From NCBI RefSeq assembly GCF_002754245.1, contig NZ_PEEX01000001.1:3018001-3082000 (forward strand): a stretch of 64,000 bases of DNA, in the 5' to 3' direction. Position 1 is the first letter of the stretch, and every line of letters starts with the position of its first letter. This stretch comes from Chryseobacterium sp. 52. GTDB lineage: Bacteria; Bacteroidota; Bacteroidia; Flavobacteriales; Weeksellaceae. Positions 36,470 through 47,466 of the stretch are shown in pieces. The notes below the pieces were generated by a model. It saw only the letters and a list, made by a program, of their open reading frames with translations, made no database searches and was not told the DNA's origin. Made by a program: the position numbers and the translations under genes.

Positions 36470-37030
36470 CTATTTAGCTGGTTTTTTAGGACTCATCATC
36501 ATGATCATTCTCTTTCCTTCAAGTTTAGGAAGCTGGTCTACTTTTCCAACATGCTCCAGTTCCTGAGCAAGTTTTAGAAGTAAAATTTCTCCCTGATCTT
36601 TAAAGATAATAGAACGTCCCTTAAAAAATACGTAGGTTTTTAATTTAGAACCCTCCTCAAGGAATTTCTCAGCATGTTTCTTCTTAAATTCATAATCATG
36701 GTCGTCAGTCTGAGGTCCGAAACGGATCTCTTTTACCACCACTTTTACTTGTTTCGCCTTTAGTTCCTTCTGCTTTTTCTTTTGCTCGTATAAAAACTTT
36801 TTATAGTCTAATATCCTTGCAATGAAAGGCTCAGCCTTATCTGAAATTACTACCAGATCCAATTCTTGTTCTATGGCAAGTTGCCTTGCCTTATCAATTG
36901 GAAAAATTCCCGGCTCTACGTTATCGCCCACTAAACGAAGCTCTCTCACACGAATTTTATCGTTGATCAAGTGTAAGTCCTCCTGTACAGGACGTCTCTG
37001 TGGGCCCCTGTTGTTAAATCTTTGTGCTAT
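36470..37030 (-). CDS. infC: Translation initiation factor IF-3, AUA start
   Basis: IF3 binds the 30S subunit and rejects wrong initiator pairings. The product has the N-domain [16 protein letters not shown], the linker [21 protein letters not shown] and the C-domain [15 protein letters not shown] … [13 protein letters not shown]. In frame, the coding sequence extends 20 codons beyond TTG 36970 to [20 protein letters not shown]. It has no ATG, GTG or TTG there; the codon before AQRF is ATA (37030-37028), and a stop lies five codons further up. The likely start is therefore AUA, giving 186 aa. IF3 in other bacteria represses its own gene through a non-canonical start (AUU in E. coli), so similar autoregulation is plausible. 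Confidence 0.9.
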   Translation of the reverse strand: MAQRFNNRGPQRRPVQEDLHLINDKIRVRELRLVGDNVEPGIFPIDKARQLAIEQELDLVVISDKAEPFIARILDYKKFLYEQKKKQKELKAKQVKVVVKEIRFGPQTDDHDYEFKKKHAEKFLEEGSKLKTYVFFKGRSIIFKDQGEILLLKLAQELEHVGKVDQLPKLEGKRMIMMMSPKKPAK

Positions 37031-37127
37031 TGTATTATAATTTTATTGGTTAATTACTTATCTATTTTTTCTAAAAATTGAACGATCATGAAAACTTATC
37101 ATTTTTAATCGTTAAATCATTTAAATC

Positions 37128-39047
37128 TTAAATTGTTGCTTCTTTTTTAAAGTAAGAAACAAAATCTTCCATATTCATCACTCCAAGATCTCCTTCTCCA
37201 CGTCTTCTTACAGAAATCGTTCCGTCTCTTTCTTCATTTTCTCCTACAACAAGCATGAATGGAATCTTATTTAATTCTGCATCACGGATTTTTTTACCCG
37301 TCTTCTCATTTCTCTCATCAATCAGACCGCTAATATCGTGATTTTCTAAAAATTGTGAAACTTTTTTTGAATAATCTACATATTTTTCACTGATTGGTAG
37401 AATTATAAACTGATCAGGGCTTAACCATAATGGGAAATCTCCTGCAGTATTCTCCAATAAGATAGCGATAAAACGCTCCATAGAACCAAATGGTGCTCTG
37501 TGGATCATTACCGGTCTGTGCTTTTCATTATCCTTTCCGATATAATGAAGATCAAATCTTTCAGGCAGGTTATAATCTACCTGGATAGTTCCCAGCTGCC
37601 ATTTTCTTCCTAATGCATCTTTCACCATGAAATCCAGCTTTGGACCATAGAATGCAGCCTCACCATATTCAATAACAGTTTTCAGCCCTTTCTTTTCAGC
37701 AGCACTGATAATTGCACTTTCAGCTTTCTCCCAGTTCTCATCGGAACCGATATATTTTTCTTTGTTATCAGGATCTCTTAAAGACACCTGAGTGACAAAA
37801 TCTTCAAAACCTAATGATTTAAACACATAAAGAGTTAAATCAATTACTTTTTCAAATTCTTCCAGAAGCTGATCCGGAGTACAGAATAAGTGGGCATCAT
37901 CCTGAGTAAATCCACGAACTCTTGTTAATCCGTGAAGCTCACCGCTTTGCTCATATCTGTAAACAGTTCCGAATTCTGCATATCTTTTTGGCAAGTCTCT
38001 GTAGCTCCATTGTGAAGTTTTATAAATTTCACAGTGGTGAGGACAGTTCATTGGCTTTAATAAAAACTCTTCTCCTTCGTTTGGCGTTTTTATCGGCTGA
38101 AAGCTATCTTCCCCGTACTTGTCCCAGTGACCGGAAGTTACATATAATTCTTTTGAACCAATATGTGGAGACATTACAAATTCATAACCCCCTTTTTTCT
38201 GAGCAACAGAAAGGAAATTTTCTAATTTTCTTCTTAAAGCAGTCCCTTTTGGCAACCAAAGAGGTAAACCGGCACCTACTTTTTCAGAGAAAGCAAAAAT
38301 TCCTAATTCTTTACCTAACTTTCTATGATCTCTTCTTTTTGCTTCTTCTAATAGTTCAAGATATTCAGTAAGATCTTTCTGTTTAGGGAAAGAAATACCA
38401 TAAACTCTTGTCAACTGAGGATTTTTTTCACTTCCTCTCCAATAAGCTCCTGCCGCATTTAAGATCTTCATCGCTTTCACAATTCCGGTGTTCGGAATGT
38501 GACCTCCACGACATAGATCTGTAAAGTTATCGTGAGTTACAAAAGTGATTTCTCCATCATTAAGATTAGAGATCAACTCAACTTTGTAAGGATTGTCTGC
38601 ATATGTTTTTAACGCTTCTTCTTTAGAAACAGGGTATAGAGAAAATGTTGAAGCCTTTTTTGCATTTTCAAGGACTTTCTTTTCAATCTTCTCAAAATCT
38701 TTTTCAGATAAAGTCTCGTCGCCGAAATCTACATCATAATAAAATCCACTCTCGATAGCAGGCCCGATTGTAAGCTTAGCATTAGGATAAAATTCGATGA
38801 TCGCCTGCGCCAGTAAGTGGGCAGAAGAATGCCAGAAAGCTTTCTTTCCAAGATCATCATTCCATGTCAATAATTGTACCGTTGAATCCGTGGTTATAGG
38901 TGTGGTTGTTTCTACTTGTTTGCCGTTTACAACTGCGGAAATGGTATTTCTAGCCAATCCCTCACTGATAGATTTTGCCACATCTAAAGGAGTAACTTCT
39001 CCTTCGAATTCTTTGACACTATTGTCTGGAAGTGTAATTTTTATCAT
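37128..39047 (-). CDS. thrS: Threonyl-tRNA synthetase
   Basis: The 639-residue class II synthetase charges tRNA-Thr. It has an N-terminal TGS domain ([20 protein letters not shown]), the editing domain with [10 protein letters not shown] and RGGHIPNTG, and the catalytic core with [30 protein letters not shown] (motif 2) and [15 protein letters not shown] (motif 3). The C-terminal anticodon-binding domain ends near [15 protein letters not shown]. It is followed by infC after 97 bp on the same strand, a common order. No T-box-like leader is evident upstream. Confidence 0.97.
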   Translation of the reverse strand: MIKITLPDNSVKEFEGEVTPLDVAKSISEGLARNTISAVVNGKQVETTTPITTDSTVQLLTWNDDLGKKAFWHSSAHLLAQAIIEFYPNAKLTIGPAIESGFYYDVDFGDETLSEKDFEKIEKKVLENAKKASTFSLYPVSKEEALKTYADNPYKVELISNLNDGEITFVTHDNFTDLCRGGHIPNTGIVKAMKILNAAGAYWRGSEKNPQLTRVYGISFPKQKDLTEYLELLEEAKRRDHRKLGKELGIFAFSEKVGAGLPLWLPKGTALRRKLENFLSVAQKKGGYEFVMSPHIGSKELYVTSGHWDKYGEDSFQPIKTPNEGEEFLLKPMNCPHHCEIYKTSQWSYRDLPKRYAEFGTVYRYEQSGELHGLTRVRGFTQDDAHLFCTPDQLLEEFEKVIDLTLYVFKSLGFEDFVTQVSLRDPDNKEKYIGSDENWEKAESAIISAAEKKGLKTVIEYGEAAFYGPKLDFMVKDALGRKWQLGTIQVDYNLPERFDLHYIGKDNEKHRPVMIHRAPFGSMERFIAILLENTAGDFPLWLSPDQFIILPISEKYVDYSKKVSQFLENHDISGLIDERNEKTGKKIRDAELNKIPFMLVVGENEERDGTISVRRRGEGDLGVMNMEDFVSYFKKEATI

Positions 39048-39071
39048 TGTTTACTAAGAAATTTTAAGATG

Positions 39072-39079
39072 CAAAAATA
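39072..39079 (-). promoter_or_regulatory. -7 box of thrS-infC
   Basis: The minus strand reads TATTTTTG, 25 bp before the thrS ATG. No -33 TTG lies at the expected place. The rest of the 39048-39304 gap shows nothing recognisable. Confidence 0.4.
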
Positions 39080-39304
39080 CGCATTTTTTAAATAATATGC
39101 TATTTTTAAAGTATATTTGAAATAAGAATTACTCTTGAATCTTGAAAATAAGACGGATGGTTTTAAATGTCTTCATTCTCACTCTAAATTTTTCACAGGG
39201 AAACACACTGAAACTTACAGCGTTTAGTTCCAACAACCCCTTTGTAAATAAGACGGGTCTGCCTGCCATTGAAACTTAATCTGTAATTCAAAAAATGAAA
39301 TGAT

Positions 39305-40288
39305 ATGATGTACAATGAAATAAAAAATTTTAATATTGATCTGCACTGCGATTTATTATGCCATTTATTAAGCCCGGGCTCAACTATTGATGACAAAGAA
39401 CTGGGATGCTCACTACCTTACTTAAAAGAAGGAAATATAAAGCTCCAGGTGATGGCCATATACTCTGCCACGGGAACCAATAGCACGGTGGATGCCGCAA
39501 AACAGAGTGAAATATTTTCAGAGATGCTGAAAAATGAGAATTTTTTCTTATTTGAAGGTGAGAATTACAAAAATTCTGAAAATGAAAACAAAGTAGGAGT
39601 CATTGCTTCCATTGAAAATGCATCCGGTTTTTGCGGGGAAAATGACACCCTAGAATCAGGTTTTAAAAACCTGGAAGCAATCATTGAAAAGACCCAAAAA
39701 GTTCTATATCTGGGAATTACCCACCATACAGAAAACCGTTTTGGAGGCGGAAACAATTCTCAGGCAGGATTGAAAGACGATGGGAAAGTGCTGATTGATT
39801 ATATTTCAGACAGAAATATACCTATTGATCTTGCTCATACCAGTGATCAGCTGGCATATGGCATCCTGAATTATATAGATCAGAAAAATTATAATATTCC
39901 TATTCTCGCCAGTCATTCCAATTACCGGACTATTCATGATAAAAACAGAAATCTTCCTGACGAGCTGGCCAAAGAAGTGATCAGAAGAAAAGGTTTGATA
40001 GGTCTTAATTTTATCCGGAACTGTGTAGATGAAACCAATCCGGAAAAGCTGTACGAGCATATTCAGTACGGACTGGATTTAGGCGGAGAAGATGCCATTG
40101 CCTACGGGGCCGACTTTTTCTACTGCAAAAATCATCCTGATACATTCCGCCACCCTTTTTTCTTTAAAGGATATGATGATGCAGCCGCATTTAATTCAAT
40201 CAACAGCAGAATTGAAAGAGATTTTTCCCCTGAAATTATGGAAAAGATCAGCCATAAAAATGCTTTGAAATTTATAGAAAAGATATAA
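39305..40288 (+). CDS. M19 family dipeptidase
   Basis: The 327-residue protein has no signal peptide. It begins near NFNIDLHCDLLCHLL, in which HxD binds zinc in renal dipeptidase-type (M19) enzymes. Further family motifs are the bridging Glu in ASIENASGF, LGITHHTEN, PIDLAHTSD and LASHSNYRTI, and GADFFY near the C-terminus. Members hydrolyse dipeptides, some containing D-residues. ATG 39305 and 39308 are both possible. It converges on the next gene at a shared hairpin. Confidence 0.85.
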   Translation: MMYNEIKNFNIDLHCDLLCHLLSPGSTIDDKELGCSLPYLKEGNIKLQVMAIYSATGTNSTVDAAKQSEIFSEMLKNENFFLFEGENYKNSENENKVGVIASIENASGFCGENDTLESGFKNLEAIIEKTQKVLYLGITHHTENRFGGGNNSQAGLKDDGKVLIDYISDRNIPIDLAHTSDQLAYGILNYIDQKNYNIPILASHSNYRTIHDKNRNLPDELAKEVIRRKGLIGLNFIRNCVDETNPEKLYEHIQYGLDLGGEDAIAYGADFFYCKNHPDTFRHPFFFKGYDDAAAFNSINSRIERDFSPEIMEKISHKNALKFIEKI

Positions 40289-40293
40289 TGATC

Positions 40294-40320
40294 TGGTGGC
40301 TTTGAGTATCTCGGCCACCA
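40294..40320. terminator. Bidirectional hairpin between convergent genes
   Basis: TGGTGGC (40294-40300) pairs with GCCACCA (40314-40320). It lies in the 36-bp gap between the dipeptidase and the convergent minus-strand gene. Confidence 0.55.
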
Positions 40321-40324
40321 TTTC

Positions 40325-41869
40325 TTAGTTTTTTCTCTTATACCTTACTTTCTGCTTAATAATTTCAATTACATCTACATGTTGTACCTTAGATTTTACC
40401 CATCCGTGGATATCAATATACAACAAGGATCTTCTGTAATATTCGTTTTTGGAGAAGGTTTCAAGAACTTCATCAAAGACTTCAAATGATTTTTGTTTTT
40501 TATTTAAAACCAGATTGTTAATGTTTTTAAAAAACTGAATGCTTTCAAAATGAAATGCTTCCGGTTTTTTCATTTTACGGGCAAACTTCAGGGTCGAATT
40601 TATGAAGTCATCATAATCTTCATCATTTCCGGATTCGTATTTTGCCATTAAAATCAGGATCCGTGTGTGGAAAAGAAGGTCCTCCTGAACATTTCCTTTA
40701 CATTCAACAACCTTCATCGAGTATTCAATGGATTTTTTAAAGTTTTTGCTTCCAAAAAACATGGCAGCTATTTTCAGATAAAGGATCATAAAGTGGTGTT
40801 CATCAATCTTTTCTCTGAGTCTTTCCATTTTCAGCTCAATCTCAGGAATAAGTTTCGTTCCCGTAAAGAATTCACCTTTCACAAAATGAATATTCATTAA
40901 AGTATTGTACTGTGTAAGAAAAATAAGAGCCTGAAGATTTTCATTTTGAGCAAAATTCTGTGAATTCACCATCGTATTGAAACTTTCAAAATGTTCTTCC
41001 AGAATATCAATATTTCCATACAGAAACAGAATTTTCAGCAGATATGTATTTCCTTTAATGTACCATACCGGATGACTGATAATCATCTCAGGTTTTTTAT
41101 GGAAAAGATCTACCCATTGATGCGCATATTTCAACGTATACTTATAATCCTGTAACAGTTGGTTTTTCCAGACATGAGCTTTGAAATACCATAACTTTTC
41201 TGTAAAATTTAGTTTATCCAGTTGTATTTTTTGAATATGTGCATTGAAAATTTCCAATACTTTTCCACGGTCACTATCATTTTTTACATATCCATGAGTC
41301 AGCATCTCACTGTATAACTTCAGAGAGAGATTAGAAAGTTCCGTGGCATAATGGTTTTGTCGGCTGATCTCAGTAGACTGTTTGATAAGCTCATCCGCCC
41401 GGCCTTCAATACTTCTTGTAATGAATTGAGATTCAATTACTTTTTCAAGATTAATGATCTCGGAAGCAATGCTTTTTTCATCCAGTTCCAACGCGGACTG
41501 TTTGGTTTTATCCAATATTTTTAAAGCCTGTTTATAAAGCCCCTTTTGATACAGAATATTGGCAAAATCAAGCTGTTCACGAAGCTGTATTCTGTAATTC
41601 TGATGACTTGGATTCATCCTCAGGCTTACCAGGATCTGCTTATAAAGGTGAGCTTTCAGATTGGAAAGCTGCTGTTTGGTTGAAATTTTTTTCTCAATAA
41701 TGATATTTTCATCATATTCCTTCATTTTATCCAGCTCCGAGAAAAGAAGCAAAAATTTTGCATCAACATTAATTCCGAGGCGGTTCACGTAAAGTTTAAA
41801 CTGACGCTTTTCAGAAGTCGTTAATGACTTTATCAGTACAAACAAAAAATCTTTCTGCAATTCTGCCAT
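40325..41869 (-). CDS. Helical-repeat protein of unknown function
   Basis: The 514-residue soluble protein is almost wholly alpha-helical, with TPR-like stretches such as FANILYQKGLYKQALKILDKTKQSALELDEKS and later ILVLMAKYESGNDEDYDDFIN-type helices. The N-terminus FLFVLIKSLTTSEKRQFKLYVN is a pattern I associate with proteins found only in Flavobacteriia. No catalytic motif is seen. It is a single gene between the dipeptidase and the leu operon. A scaffold role is possible, but I assign none. Confidence 0.6.
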   Translation of the reverse strand: MAELQKDFLFVLIKSLTTSEKRQFKLYVNRLGINVDAKFLLLFSELDKMKEYDENIIIEKKISTKQQLSNLKAHLYKQILVSLRMNPSHQNYRIQLREQLDFANILYQKGLYKQALKILDKTKQSALELDEKSIASEIINLEKVIESQFITRSIEGRADELIKQSTEISRQNHYATELSNLSLKLYSEMLTHGYVKNDSDRGKVLEIFNAHIQKIQLDKLNFTEKLWYFKAHVWKNQLLQDYKYTLKYAHQWVDLFHKKPEMIISHPVWYIKGNTYLLKILFLYGNIDILEEHFESFNTMVNSQNFAQNENLQALIFLTQYNTLMNIHFVKGEFFTGTKLIPEIELKMERLREKIDEHHFMILYLKIAAMFFGSKNFKKSIEYSMKVVECKGNVQEDLLFHTRILILMAKYESGNDEDYDDFINSTLKFARKMKKPEAFHFESIQFFKNINNLVLNKKQKSFEVFDEVLETFSKNEYYRRSLLYIDIHGWVKSKVQHVDVIEIIKQKVRYKRKN

Positions 41870-41981
41870 TGTAAATTTATAAAATGTAATAAATTGATAT
41901 TTAAATAATTGCGGTTATTTTATGAGCTGTTGAATATTGTAGTTTTCAGAATAAATGAAAATGTAAAAATATTGTAAGCGG

Positions 41982-41989
41982 TAGTTTTG
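41982..41989 (+). promoter_or_regulatory. -7 box of the leu operon
   Basis: TAGTTTTG lies 27 bp before the leuA ATG. There is no clear -33 TTG and no Leu-rich leader peptide in 41870-42016. Confidence 0.35.
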
Positions 41990-42016
41990 AATCAAAATTA
42001 AGTAAAAAACTTCATT

Positions 42017-43180
42017 ATGAATTCCGAAAAGATTGAAATTTTTGATACTACGCTGAGGGATGGGGAACAGGTTCCCGGATGTAAACTGAATACAAAACAA
42101 AAGCTGATCATTGCCGAAAGGTTGGATAAGCTAGGGATTGATATTATAGAAGCTGGTTTTCCGATTTCAAGTCCCGGAGATTTTGAATCTGTTTCAGAAA
42201 TTTCGAAACTGGTAAAAAATGCCAAAGTATGCGGACTGACAAGAGCTAATAAAAAAGATATAGATGTAGCCGCAGAAGCATTAAGATATGCCAAAAGGCC
42301 ACGTATTCATACCGGAATCGGAACTTCTGATTCTCATATTAAATATAAATTCAATTCAACCCGTGAAGAGATTTTGGAGCGCGCTGCAGAAGCTGTAAAA
42401 TATGCAAAAAGCTATGTAGAGGATGTTGAGTTTTATGCAGAAGATGCAGGAAGAACTGATAATGCTTACCTGGCAAAAGTCTGCGAAGAAGTCATAAAAG
42501 CAGGAGCTACAGTCTTAAACATTCCCGATACCACCGGATATTGTCTTCCTGAAGAATATGGTCAGAAAATAAAATATCTGATGGAAAATGTAAAAGGTAT
42601 TGAAAAAGCAGTTCTTTCATGTCATTGTCATAATGATCTGGGATTAGCTACTGCCAATTCAATTGCAGGAGCGGTTAACGGGGCACGACAGATCGAATGT
42701 ACAATCAACGGATTAGGCGAAAGAGCTGGAAATACGGCTTTGGAAGAAGTCGTGATGATCCTGAAGCAGCATAAAGACTTAAACTTTCATACAGATATCA
42801 ATTCCAAAATGCTTAATGAAATGAGTCTGATGGTTTCCGACTTGATGGGAATGCCCGTGCAACCGAATAAAGCTATTGTCGGGGCCAATGCATTTGCTCA
42901 CAGCTCGGGAATTCACCAGGACGGCGTCATTAAAAACAGAGAAACGTATGAAATTATAGATCCTGCGGAAGTAGGAGTCAATGCTTCGTCGATTATCCTT
43001 ACCGCCAGAAGTGGACGTTCTGCATTGGCTTATCGTTTTAAACACATTGGATATGATATTACCAAAAACGAACTGGACTATCTGTATCAGGAGTTTTTAA
43101 AAATTGCTGATATGAAAAAAGAAGTGAAGAACGATGATCTGTATATGATCATGGAAACATGCAGCCGGAAAATCGGATAG
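42017..43180 (+). CDS. leuA: 2-isopropylmalate synthase, short form
   Basis: LeuA condenses acetyl-CoA with 2-oxoisovalerate, the first committed step of leucine synthesis. The TIM-barrel has [27 protein letters not shown] (metal-binding HxH) and [12 protein letters not shown]. The following [10 protein letters not shown] region is present. At 387 residues it lacks the C-terminal domain of about 120 residues that binds leucine in the 510-residue enzymes, so feedback inhibition may be absent or different. Homocitrate synthase is an alternative by length, but the leuC-D-B neighbours make leuA much more likely. Confidence 0.92.
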   Translation: MNSEKIEIFDTTLRDGEQVPGCKLNTKQKLIIAERLDKLGIDIIEAGFPISSPGDFESVSEISKLVKNAKVCGLTRANKKDIDVAAEALRYAKRPRIHTGIGTSDSHIKYKFNSTREEILERAAEAVKYAKSYVEDVEFYAEDAGRTDNAYLAKVCEEVIKAGATVLNIPDTTGYCLPEEYGQKIKYLMENVKGIEKAVLSCHCHNDLGLATANSIAGAVNGARQIECTINGLGERAGNTALEEVVMILKQHKDLNFHTDINSKMLNEMSLMVSDLMGMPVQPNKAIVGANAFAHSSGIHQDGVIKNRETYEIIDPAEVGVNASSIILTARSGRSALAYRFKHIGYDITKNELDYLYQEFLKIADMKKEVKNDDLYMIMETCSRKIG

Positions 43181-43205
43181 TAATTGATTTTAATAGCAGG
43201 GAAAA

Positions 43206-44600
43206 TTGAATATGGACAACAATAAAAAGACACTTTTTGATAAAGTCTGGGATGCCCACGTCGTAGACACCGTTCCGGATGGGCCGCAGATTATTTATAT
43301 TGACAAGCATCTGATCCATGAGGTAACCAGTCCTCAGGCTTTTGCAGAACTTGAAGCCAGAAATCTGGAAGTTTTCAGGCCAAAGCAGATTGTGGCTACG
43401 GCAGATCATAATGTTCCGACGCTTAATCAGGAGCAGCCGATTCGGGACGAATTATCCAGAAATCAGGTAGAACAGTTGACAGAGAACTGCAAAAAAAATA
43501 ATATTGAATTATTCGGATTAGGACACCATTATCAGGGCATTATACATATCATCGCTCCTGAACTGGGGATTACACAGCCCGGAATGAGTATTGTTTGCGG
43601 AGACAGCCATACTTCCACGCATGGTGCTTTTGGAGCTATTGCCTTTGGTATAGGAACAAGCCAGGTGGCGCAGGTTTTTGCCAGTCAGTGCCTGTTGCTC
43701 AACAAACCTAAATCTATGAGGATTACGGTCAACGGAAAGCTAAATGAAAATGTTCAGCCGAAAGATGTTATTCTTTATATTATTTCTAAAATCGGCACGG
43801 ATGGCGGCACGGGTTATTTCTGTGAATACGCCGGAAATGTATTTGAAGAAATGTCTATGGAAGGAAGGATGACTGTTTGCAATATGAGTATTGAAATGGG
43901 AGCACGAGGCGGAATGATTGCGCCTGACGAAACTACTTTTGACTATGTAAAAGGAAAAGCTTTTGCTCCGAAAGGAGAGGAGTGGACAGATAAACAAGCC
44001 TATTGGGAAATTTTGACAACTGATGAAGATGCTGTTTTTGATAAAGAACTGTCGTTTGATGCATCAGAAATTTTTCCAATGATCACTTATGGTACCAATC
44101 CTGGAATGGGAATTTCAGTGAACGAAGTGATTCCCGTTCCCCAGAATGAATCCGAAGAAAAAGCTCTTCATTATATGGGGCTAAAAGCCGGACAGAAAGT
44201 TTCAGGCATTACCGTACATCACGTATTCATTGGCAGCTGCACGAATGCAAGAATAGAAGATTTCCGGTCTGCAGCACAGTATATTAAAGGAAAAAATAAA
44301 TCTGATAATGTAACAGCCCTTATTGTTCCGGGCTCACAACAGGTGGTAAAACAGATTTATGAAGAAGGTCTGGATAAGATTTTTAATGATGCAGGATTCC
44401 AGATCCGTCAGCCCGGATGTTCAGCCTGTCTGGCGATGAATGATGATAAGATTCCGGAAGGGGAATACTGTGTCTCCACTTCAAACAGGAATTTTGAAGG
44501 AAGACAGGGACAGGGAGCGAGAACGATTCTTGCAAGCCCGCTAACGGCGGCAAAAGCAGCCATTGAAGGAAAAATATCAGCTTTTGAAAGCTTAAACTAA
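43206..44600 (+). CDS. leuC: 3-isopropylmalate dehydratase large subunit
   Basis: With LeuD this 4Fe-4S aconitase-like enzyme isomerises 2- to 3-isopropylmalate. The 464 residues include [27 protein letters not shown], and cluster cysteines in [11 protein letters not shown] and [10 protein letters not shown]. The usual N-terminus begins at ATG 43212 ([12 protein letters not shown]). It lies 25 bp after leuA and 16 bp before leuD. Confidence 0.96.
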   Translation: MNMDNNKKTLFDKVWDAHVVDTVPDGPQIIYIDKHLIHEVTSPQAFAELEARNLEVFRPKQIVATADHNVPTLNQEQPIRDELSRNQVEQLTENCKKNNIELFGLGHHYQGIIHIIAPELGITQPGMSIVCGDSHTSTHGAFGAIAFGIGTSQVAQVFASQCLLLNKPKSMRITVNGKLNENVQPKDVILYIISKIGTDGGTGYFCEYAGNVFEEMSMEGRMTVCNMSIEMGARGGMIAPDETTFDYVKGKAFAPKGEEWTDKQAYWEILTTDEDAVFDKELSFDASEIFPMITYGTNPGMGISVNEVIPVPQNESEEKALHYMGLKAGQKVSGITVHHVFIGSCTNARIEDFRSAAQYIKGKNKSDNVTALIVPGSQQVVKQIYEEGLDKIFNDAGFQIRQPGCSACLAMNDDKIPEGEYCVSTSNRNFEGRQGQGARTILASPLTAAKAAIEGKISAFESLN

Positions 44601-44616
44601 ACAGATTTACAGACCA

Positions 44617-45222
44617 ATGCAAAAATTAACACATATAAACTCCAGCGCAGTTCCTTTACCTGCAGAAAATATTGATACCGACCAGATCATTCCTGCCAGA
44701 TTTTTGAAAAGTATTGACAGAAAAGGCTTTGGAGAAAATCTCTTCAGAGACTGGAGGTTTAATATCCATACAGGTGAACCGAACCCTGATTTTGTTTTAA
44801 ATAATCCTGAATACAGCGGCGAAATCCTGGTGGCCGGAAATAATTTCGGATGTGGGAGCAGCAGGGAGCATGCAGCCTGGTCTCTGACAGATTATGGCTT
44901 TAAAGTAATTGTCTCCAGTTATTTTGCCGATATTTTTAAAGGGAACGCTCTGAACAACGGACTCCTTCCGGTAAAAGTTTCCGAAGAGTTTTTGAAAAAT
45001 ATTTTACAGCATATTACAGAAAACCCCGAATCGGAGATTCATGTTGATGTAGAACAGCAAACCATCAGTTTTAATGGAAAAACTGAAACTTTTGAACTTG
45101 ATTCTTATAAAAAAATATGCCTTCTTAATGGCTATGACGATATTGATTTTTTGATCAGTAAAAAACAGGTGATACAACAATTTGAACTAAAAACACAAAA
45201 GTATGAGCAACAGTTATTTTAA
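44617..45222 (+). CDS. leuD: 3-isopropylmalate dehydratase small subunit
   Basis: The 201-residue swivel-domain subunit has [19 protein letters not shown] and the substrate-binding [16 protein letters not shown]. It also has [20 protein letters not shown], all typical. It pairs with LeuC. Its last 20 bp overlap leuB. Confidence 0.96.
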   Translation: MQKLTHINSSAVPLPAENIDTDQIIPARFLKSIDRKGFGENLFRDWRFNIHTGEPNPDFVLNNPEYSGEILVAGNNFGCGSSREHAAWSLTDYGFKVIVSSYFADIFKGNALNNGLLPVKVSEEFLKNILQHITENPESEIHVDVEQQTISFNGKTETFELDSYKKICLLNGYDDIDFLISKKQVIQQFELKTQKYEQQLF

Positions 45223-46327
45223 AATAGCGGTTCTTCCCGGCGACGGGATTGGTCCGGAAGTAGTGAATGAAAGTATGAAAGTATTAGAGGCTGTAGCTGA
45301 AGTATTTCAGTGTAAGTTTCAGTTTTCTTACGGGCTGATGGGGGCCGAAGCTATTTTTGCAACAGGCGATCCGTTGCCTGACGAAACATTGAGGATATGC
45401 AAAAATTCCGATGCGGTTTTGTTCGGAGCCATTGGTGATCCGGTTTTTGACAATAATCCCGATGCAAAAGTAAGGCCTGAACAGGGACTTTTAAAACTCC
45501 GTAAAGAATTGGGATTATACGCGAATATCAGACCTTTGCAAACCTATGCTTCACTGATTGACAAAAGTCCTTTAAAAAGAGAAATCATTGAAGGAACGGA
45601 TATTCAGATCTTCAGAGAGTTGGTGAGCGGTATTTATTTTGGCGAAAAGTTTACGGATCCGGATGGTAAATATGCTTATGATGTCTGTAAATATAGCGTT
45701 GAAGATATTATTCCCATTGCGCATATGGCTTTTAAAGAAGCAGAAAAAAGAAAAAAGAAACTTACACTGATAGATAAAGCGAATGTTTTGGATACTTCAA
45801 GGTTGTGGCGGAAAGTCTGTCAGAAAATTGCCTCTCAATATCCTGACGTACAGCTGAATTATATGTTTGTGGACAATGCGGCCATGCAGCTGGTTCTTAA
45901 TCCGAAGCAGTTTGATGTTATCCTGACCGAAAATATGTTCGGAGATATTATTTCCGATGAAGCCAGTGTTATTGGTGGATCTATCGGGCTTCTTCCTTCT
46001 GCATCGATAGGTGAAGAAAACGCGCTGTTTGAACCCATTCACGGTTCTTATCCCCAGGCTAAGGGAAAAGGTATTGCCAATCCTGTAGCCTCTATTTTAA
46101 GTACAGCCATGATGCTTGATTATCTTGAACTTCATGAAGCCGCAGATAAATTGAAAAGGGCAGTGGAACATGCTATAGAGAACAGATATGTTACAGTAGA
46201 CCTTAATACGGAACAGCATTATTCTACCAGTGAAGTAGGAAGTTTTATCGCGGATTATATTAAATATTCCGAGAAATCATATTACAATTTTGAAAATATC
46301 AAGATTGGGAAATCCACCATCGTATGA
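45203..46327 (+). CDS. leuB: 3-isopropylmalate dehydrogenase
   Basis: LeuB oxidises and decarboxylates 3-isopropylmalate using NAD+. The 374-residue enzyme has [19 protein letters not shown], the arginine-rich substrate segment near [14 protein letters not shown], and the metal-binding [18 protein letters not shown] with the following [15 protein letters not shown]. It is last in leuA-C-D-B. The start overlaps leuD, so the two may be translationally coupled. Confidence 0.96.
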   Translation: MSNSYFKIAVLPGDGIGPEVVNESMKVLEAVAEVFQCKFQFSYGLMGAEAIFATGDPLPDETLRICKNSDAVLFGAIGDPVFDNNPDAKVRPEQGLLKLRKELGLYANIRPLQTYASLIDKSPLKREIIEGTDIQIFRELVSGIYFGEKFTDPDGKYAYDVCKYSVEDIIPIAHMAFKEAEKRKKKLTLIDKANVLDTSRLWRKVCQKIASQYPDVQLNYMFVDNAAMQLVLNPKQFDVILTENMFGDIISDEASVIGGSIGLLPSASIGEENALFEPIHGSYPQAKGKGIANPVASILSTAMMLDYLELHEAADKLKRAVEHAIENRYVTVDLNTEQHYSTSEVGSFIADYIKYSEKSYYNFENIKIGKSTIV

Positions 46328-46358
46328 TCATTTAAGTCCATATAATAATAGATTAGAA

Positions 46359-46396
46359 AGAAAGGTTCTGTTCATTCATTTGAGCGGAATCTTTCT
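46359..46396 (+). terminator. Probable terminator of the leu operon
   Basis: AGAAAGGTTC (46359-46368) pairs with GAATCTTTCT (46387-46396) with one G-T wobble; a modest T-rich tail follows. The rest of the 46328-46625 gap shows no gene. Confidence 0.5.
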
Positions 46397-46625
46397 GTTT
46401 CTGCCTGTTTGATATTTTACAAAAAGATGTTTTTTTGACGACAAAAGTCACAAAAGCGTATTGAAGACTTTAGTTATTTTTAAGGTTAATACAGTTTGCA
46501 TGCGAAGTACACTTAAGTTCTATGAAATCTTTTATTTTCTGTTTACTTAACTATTTTCAGGATATGAAGCTTTGAAACTAAAGTGGTTAAAGTAAAAAAC
46601 TTTTGTGCCTAAAAATTTTCAATAA

Positions 46626-46657
46626 AAAAGGTTCTACTCAACTGAGCAGAACCTTTT
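46626..46657 (-). terminator. Terminator of the 46661-48502 minus-strand unit
   Basis: AAAAGGTTCT (46626-46635) pairs with AGAACCTTTT (46648-46657). A T-rich minus-strand run follows. Confidence 0.75.
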
Positions 46658-46660
46658 GGT

Positions 46661-46846
46661 TTATTTGTCTGTATTATCTGTTTTTCCTGACTTGTTTTTT
46701 GAAGACTTTTGAACATCTTCTTTATCAATGTCAGGCGGATTGCTCTTTTCTGATGACGCAGGGATATTTTGAAAATCCTCGTTCTGCTTTTTAGTTTCTG
46801 CTGTATTGGCAGATTCTTTCTTTTTGTTATCTTCTTTTGAATCCAT
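46661..46846 (-). CDS. Small acidic/basic disordered protein
   Basis: The 61-residue product (MDSKEDNKKKESANTAETKK…) is made almost entirely of Lys, Glu, Asp, Ser, Asn and Thr and should be disordered. It starts 12 bp after the DUF4230 gene and ends right at the terminator, which supports it as a real gene of that operon. Function unknown. Confidence 0.5.
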   Translation of the reverse strand: MDSKEDNKKKESANTAETKKQNEDFQNIPASSEKSNPPDIDKEDVQKSSKNKSGKTDNTDK

Positions 46847-46858
46847 AGCTTTATATTT

Positions 46859-47464
46859 TTAGAGTCCTAAAACACCGAGCTTGCCGGTCTTATCTTCTAT
46901 AGTATAATCCAAAGCTTTTGCCAAAACGAAAATATTGTTAAGATTTTCCATTAATTGTTTGCGTCCTTCAGTTCTCAACTGGTTCTGGTCAATAGACTGA
47001 ACGGCCGTTTCTTTGGCTTTTTGGGTCACATTTTTAATGTCCTTTTCAGAAATTCTGTTGAAAAAAGAATCATCCAGAGACTGAATTTCAACGCTGGGGG
47101 TAATTCTTATATCGGCATCGGGCAGTTCGGTAATGACTAACTTTTTATTGATGGAATCTACTTCCATTTTCATTTTGTTAAGGTCATAAGAAACCTGCGC
47201 ATTGGTTTTGGTATAAGTAATAATACTGTTGTTTGAAACCTCTTTTCCAAACATTTCATAACCCATCTTGGTTTTCTGCATGCTGGAAATATTCTGTTCC
47301 ATCACCACCATTTTATTCATTCTGGATATCTGGTTGGTCAGAATATAATAGTCTGATTTTTCCGTCTTCCCACCAAGATTTAAACATGATTTAAGACCGA
47401 AGAATAGAATCAGCATAACGAGAATTCCCGCTGCAAATGATATGATTACTTTATAATTTCTCAA
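46859..47464 (-). CDS. DUF4230 family membrane-anchored protein
   Basis: The 201-residue protein has an N-terminal membrane anchor (VIISFAAGILVMLILFFGL) and a periplasmic part with SMQKTKMGYEMFGKEVSNN and IDSINKKLVITELPDADI-type strands characteristic of DUF4230. The function of the family is unknown. It starts 2 bp after the thioredoxin-like gene, in the same operon. Confidence 0.75.
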   Translation of the reverse strand: MRNYKVIISFAAGILVMLILFFGLKSCLNLGGKTEKSDYYILTNQISRMNKMVVMEQNISSMQKTKMGYEMFGKEVSNNSIITYTKTNAQVSYDLNKMKMEVDSINKKLVITELPDADIRITPSVEIQSLDDSFFNRISEKDIKNVTQKAKETAVQSIDQNQLRTEGRKQLMENLNNIFVLAKALDYTIEDKTGKLGVLGL

Positions 47465-47466
47465 CG

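Noticed and set aside
36470..36970. infC start at TTG 36970
   Set aside because: Family-typical residues ([13 protein letters not shown]) are encoded in frame upstream of it.
37922..38371. 149-codon plus-strand frame inside thrS
   Set aside because: It is antisense to a conserved synthetase, without start context or known motifs.
41870..42016. Leu leader peptide attenuator
   Set aside because: No short ORF with a run of Leu codons and no terminator hairpin were found before leuA.
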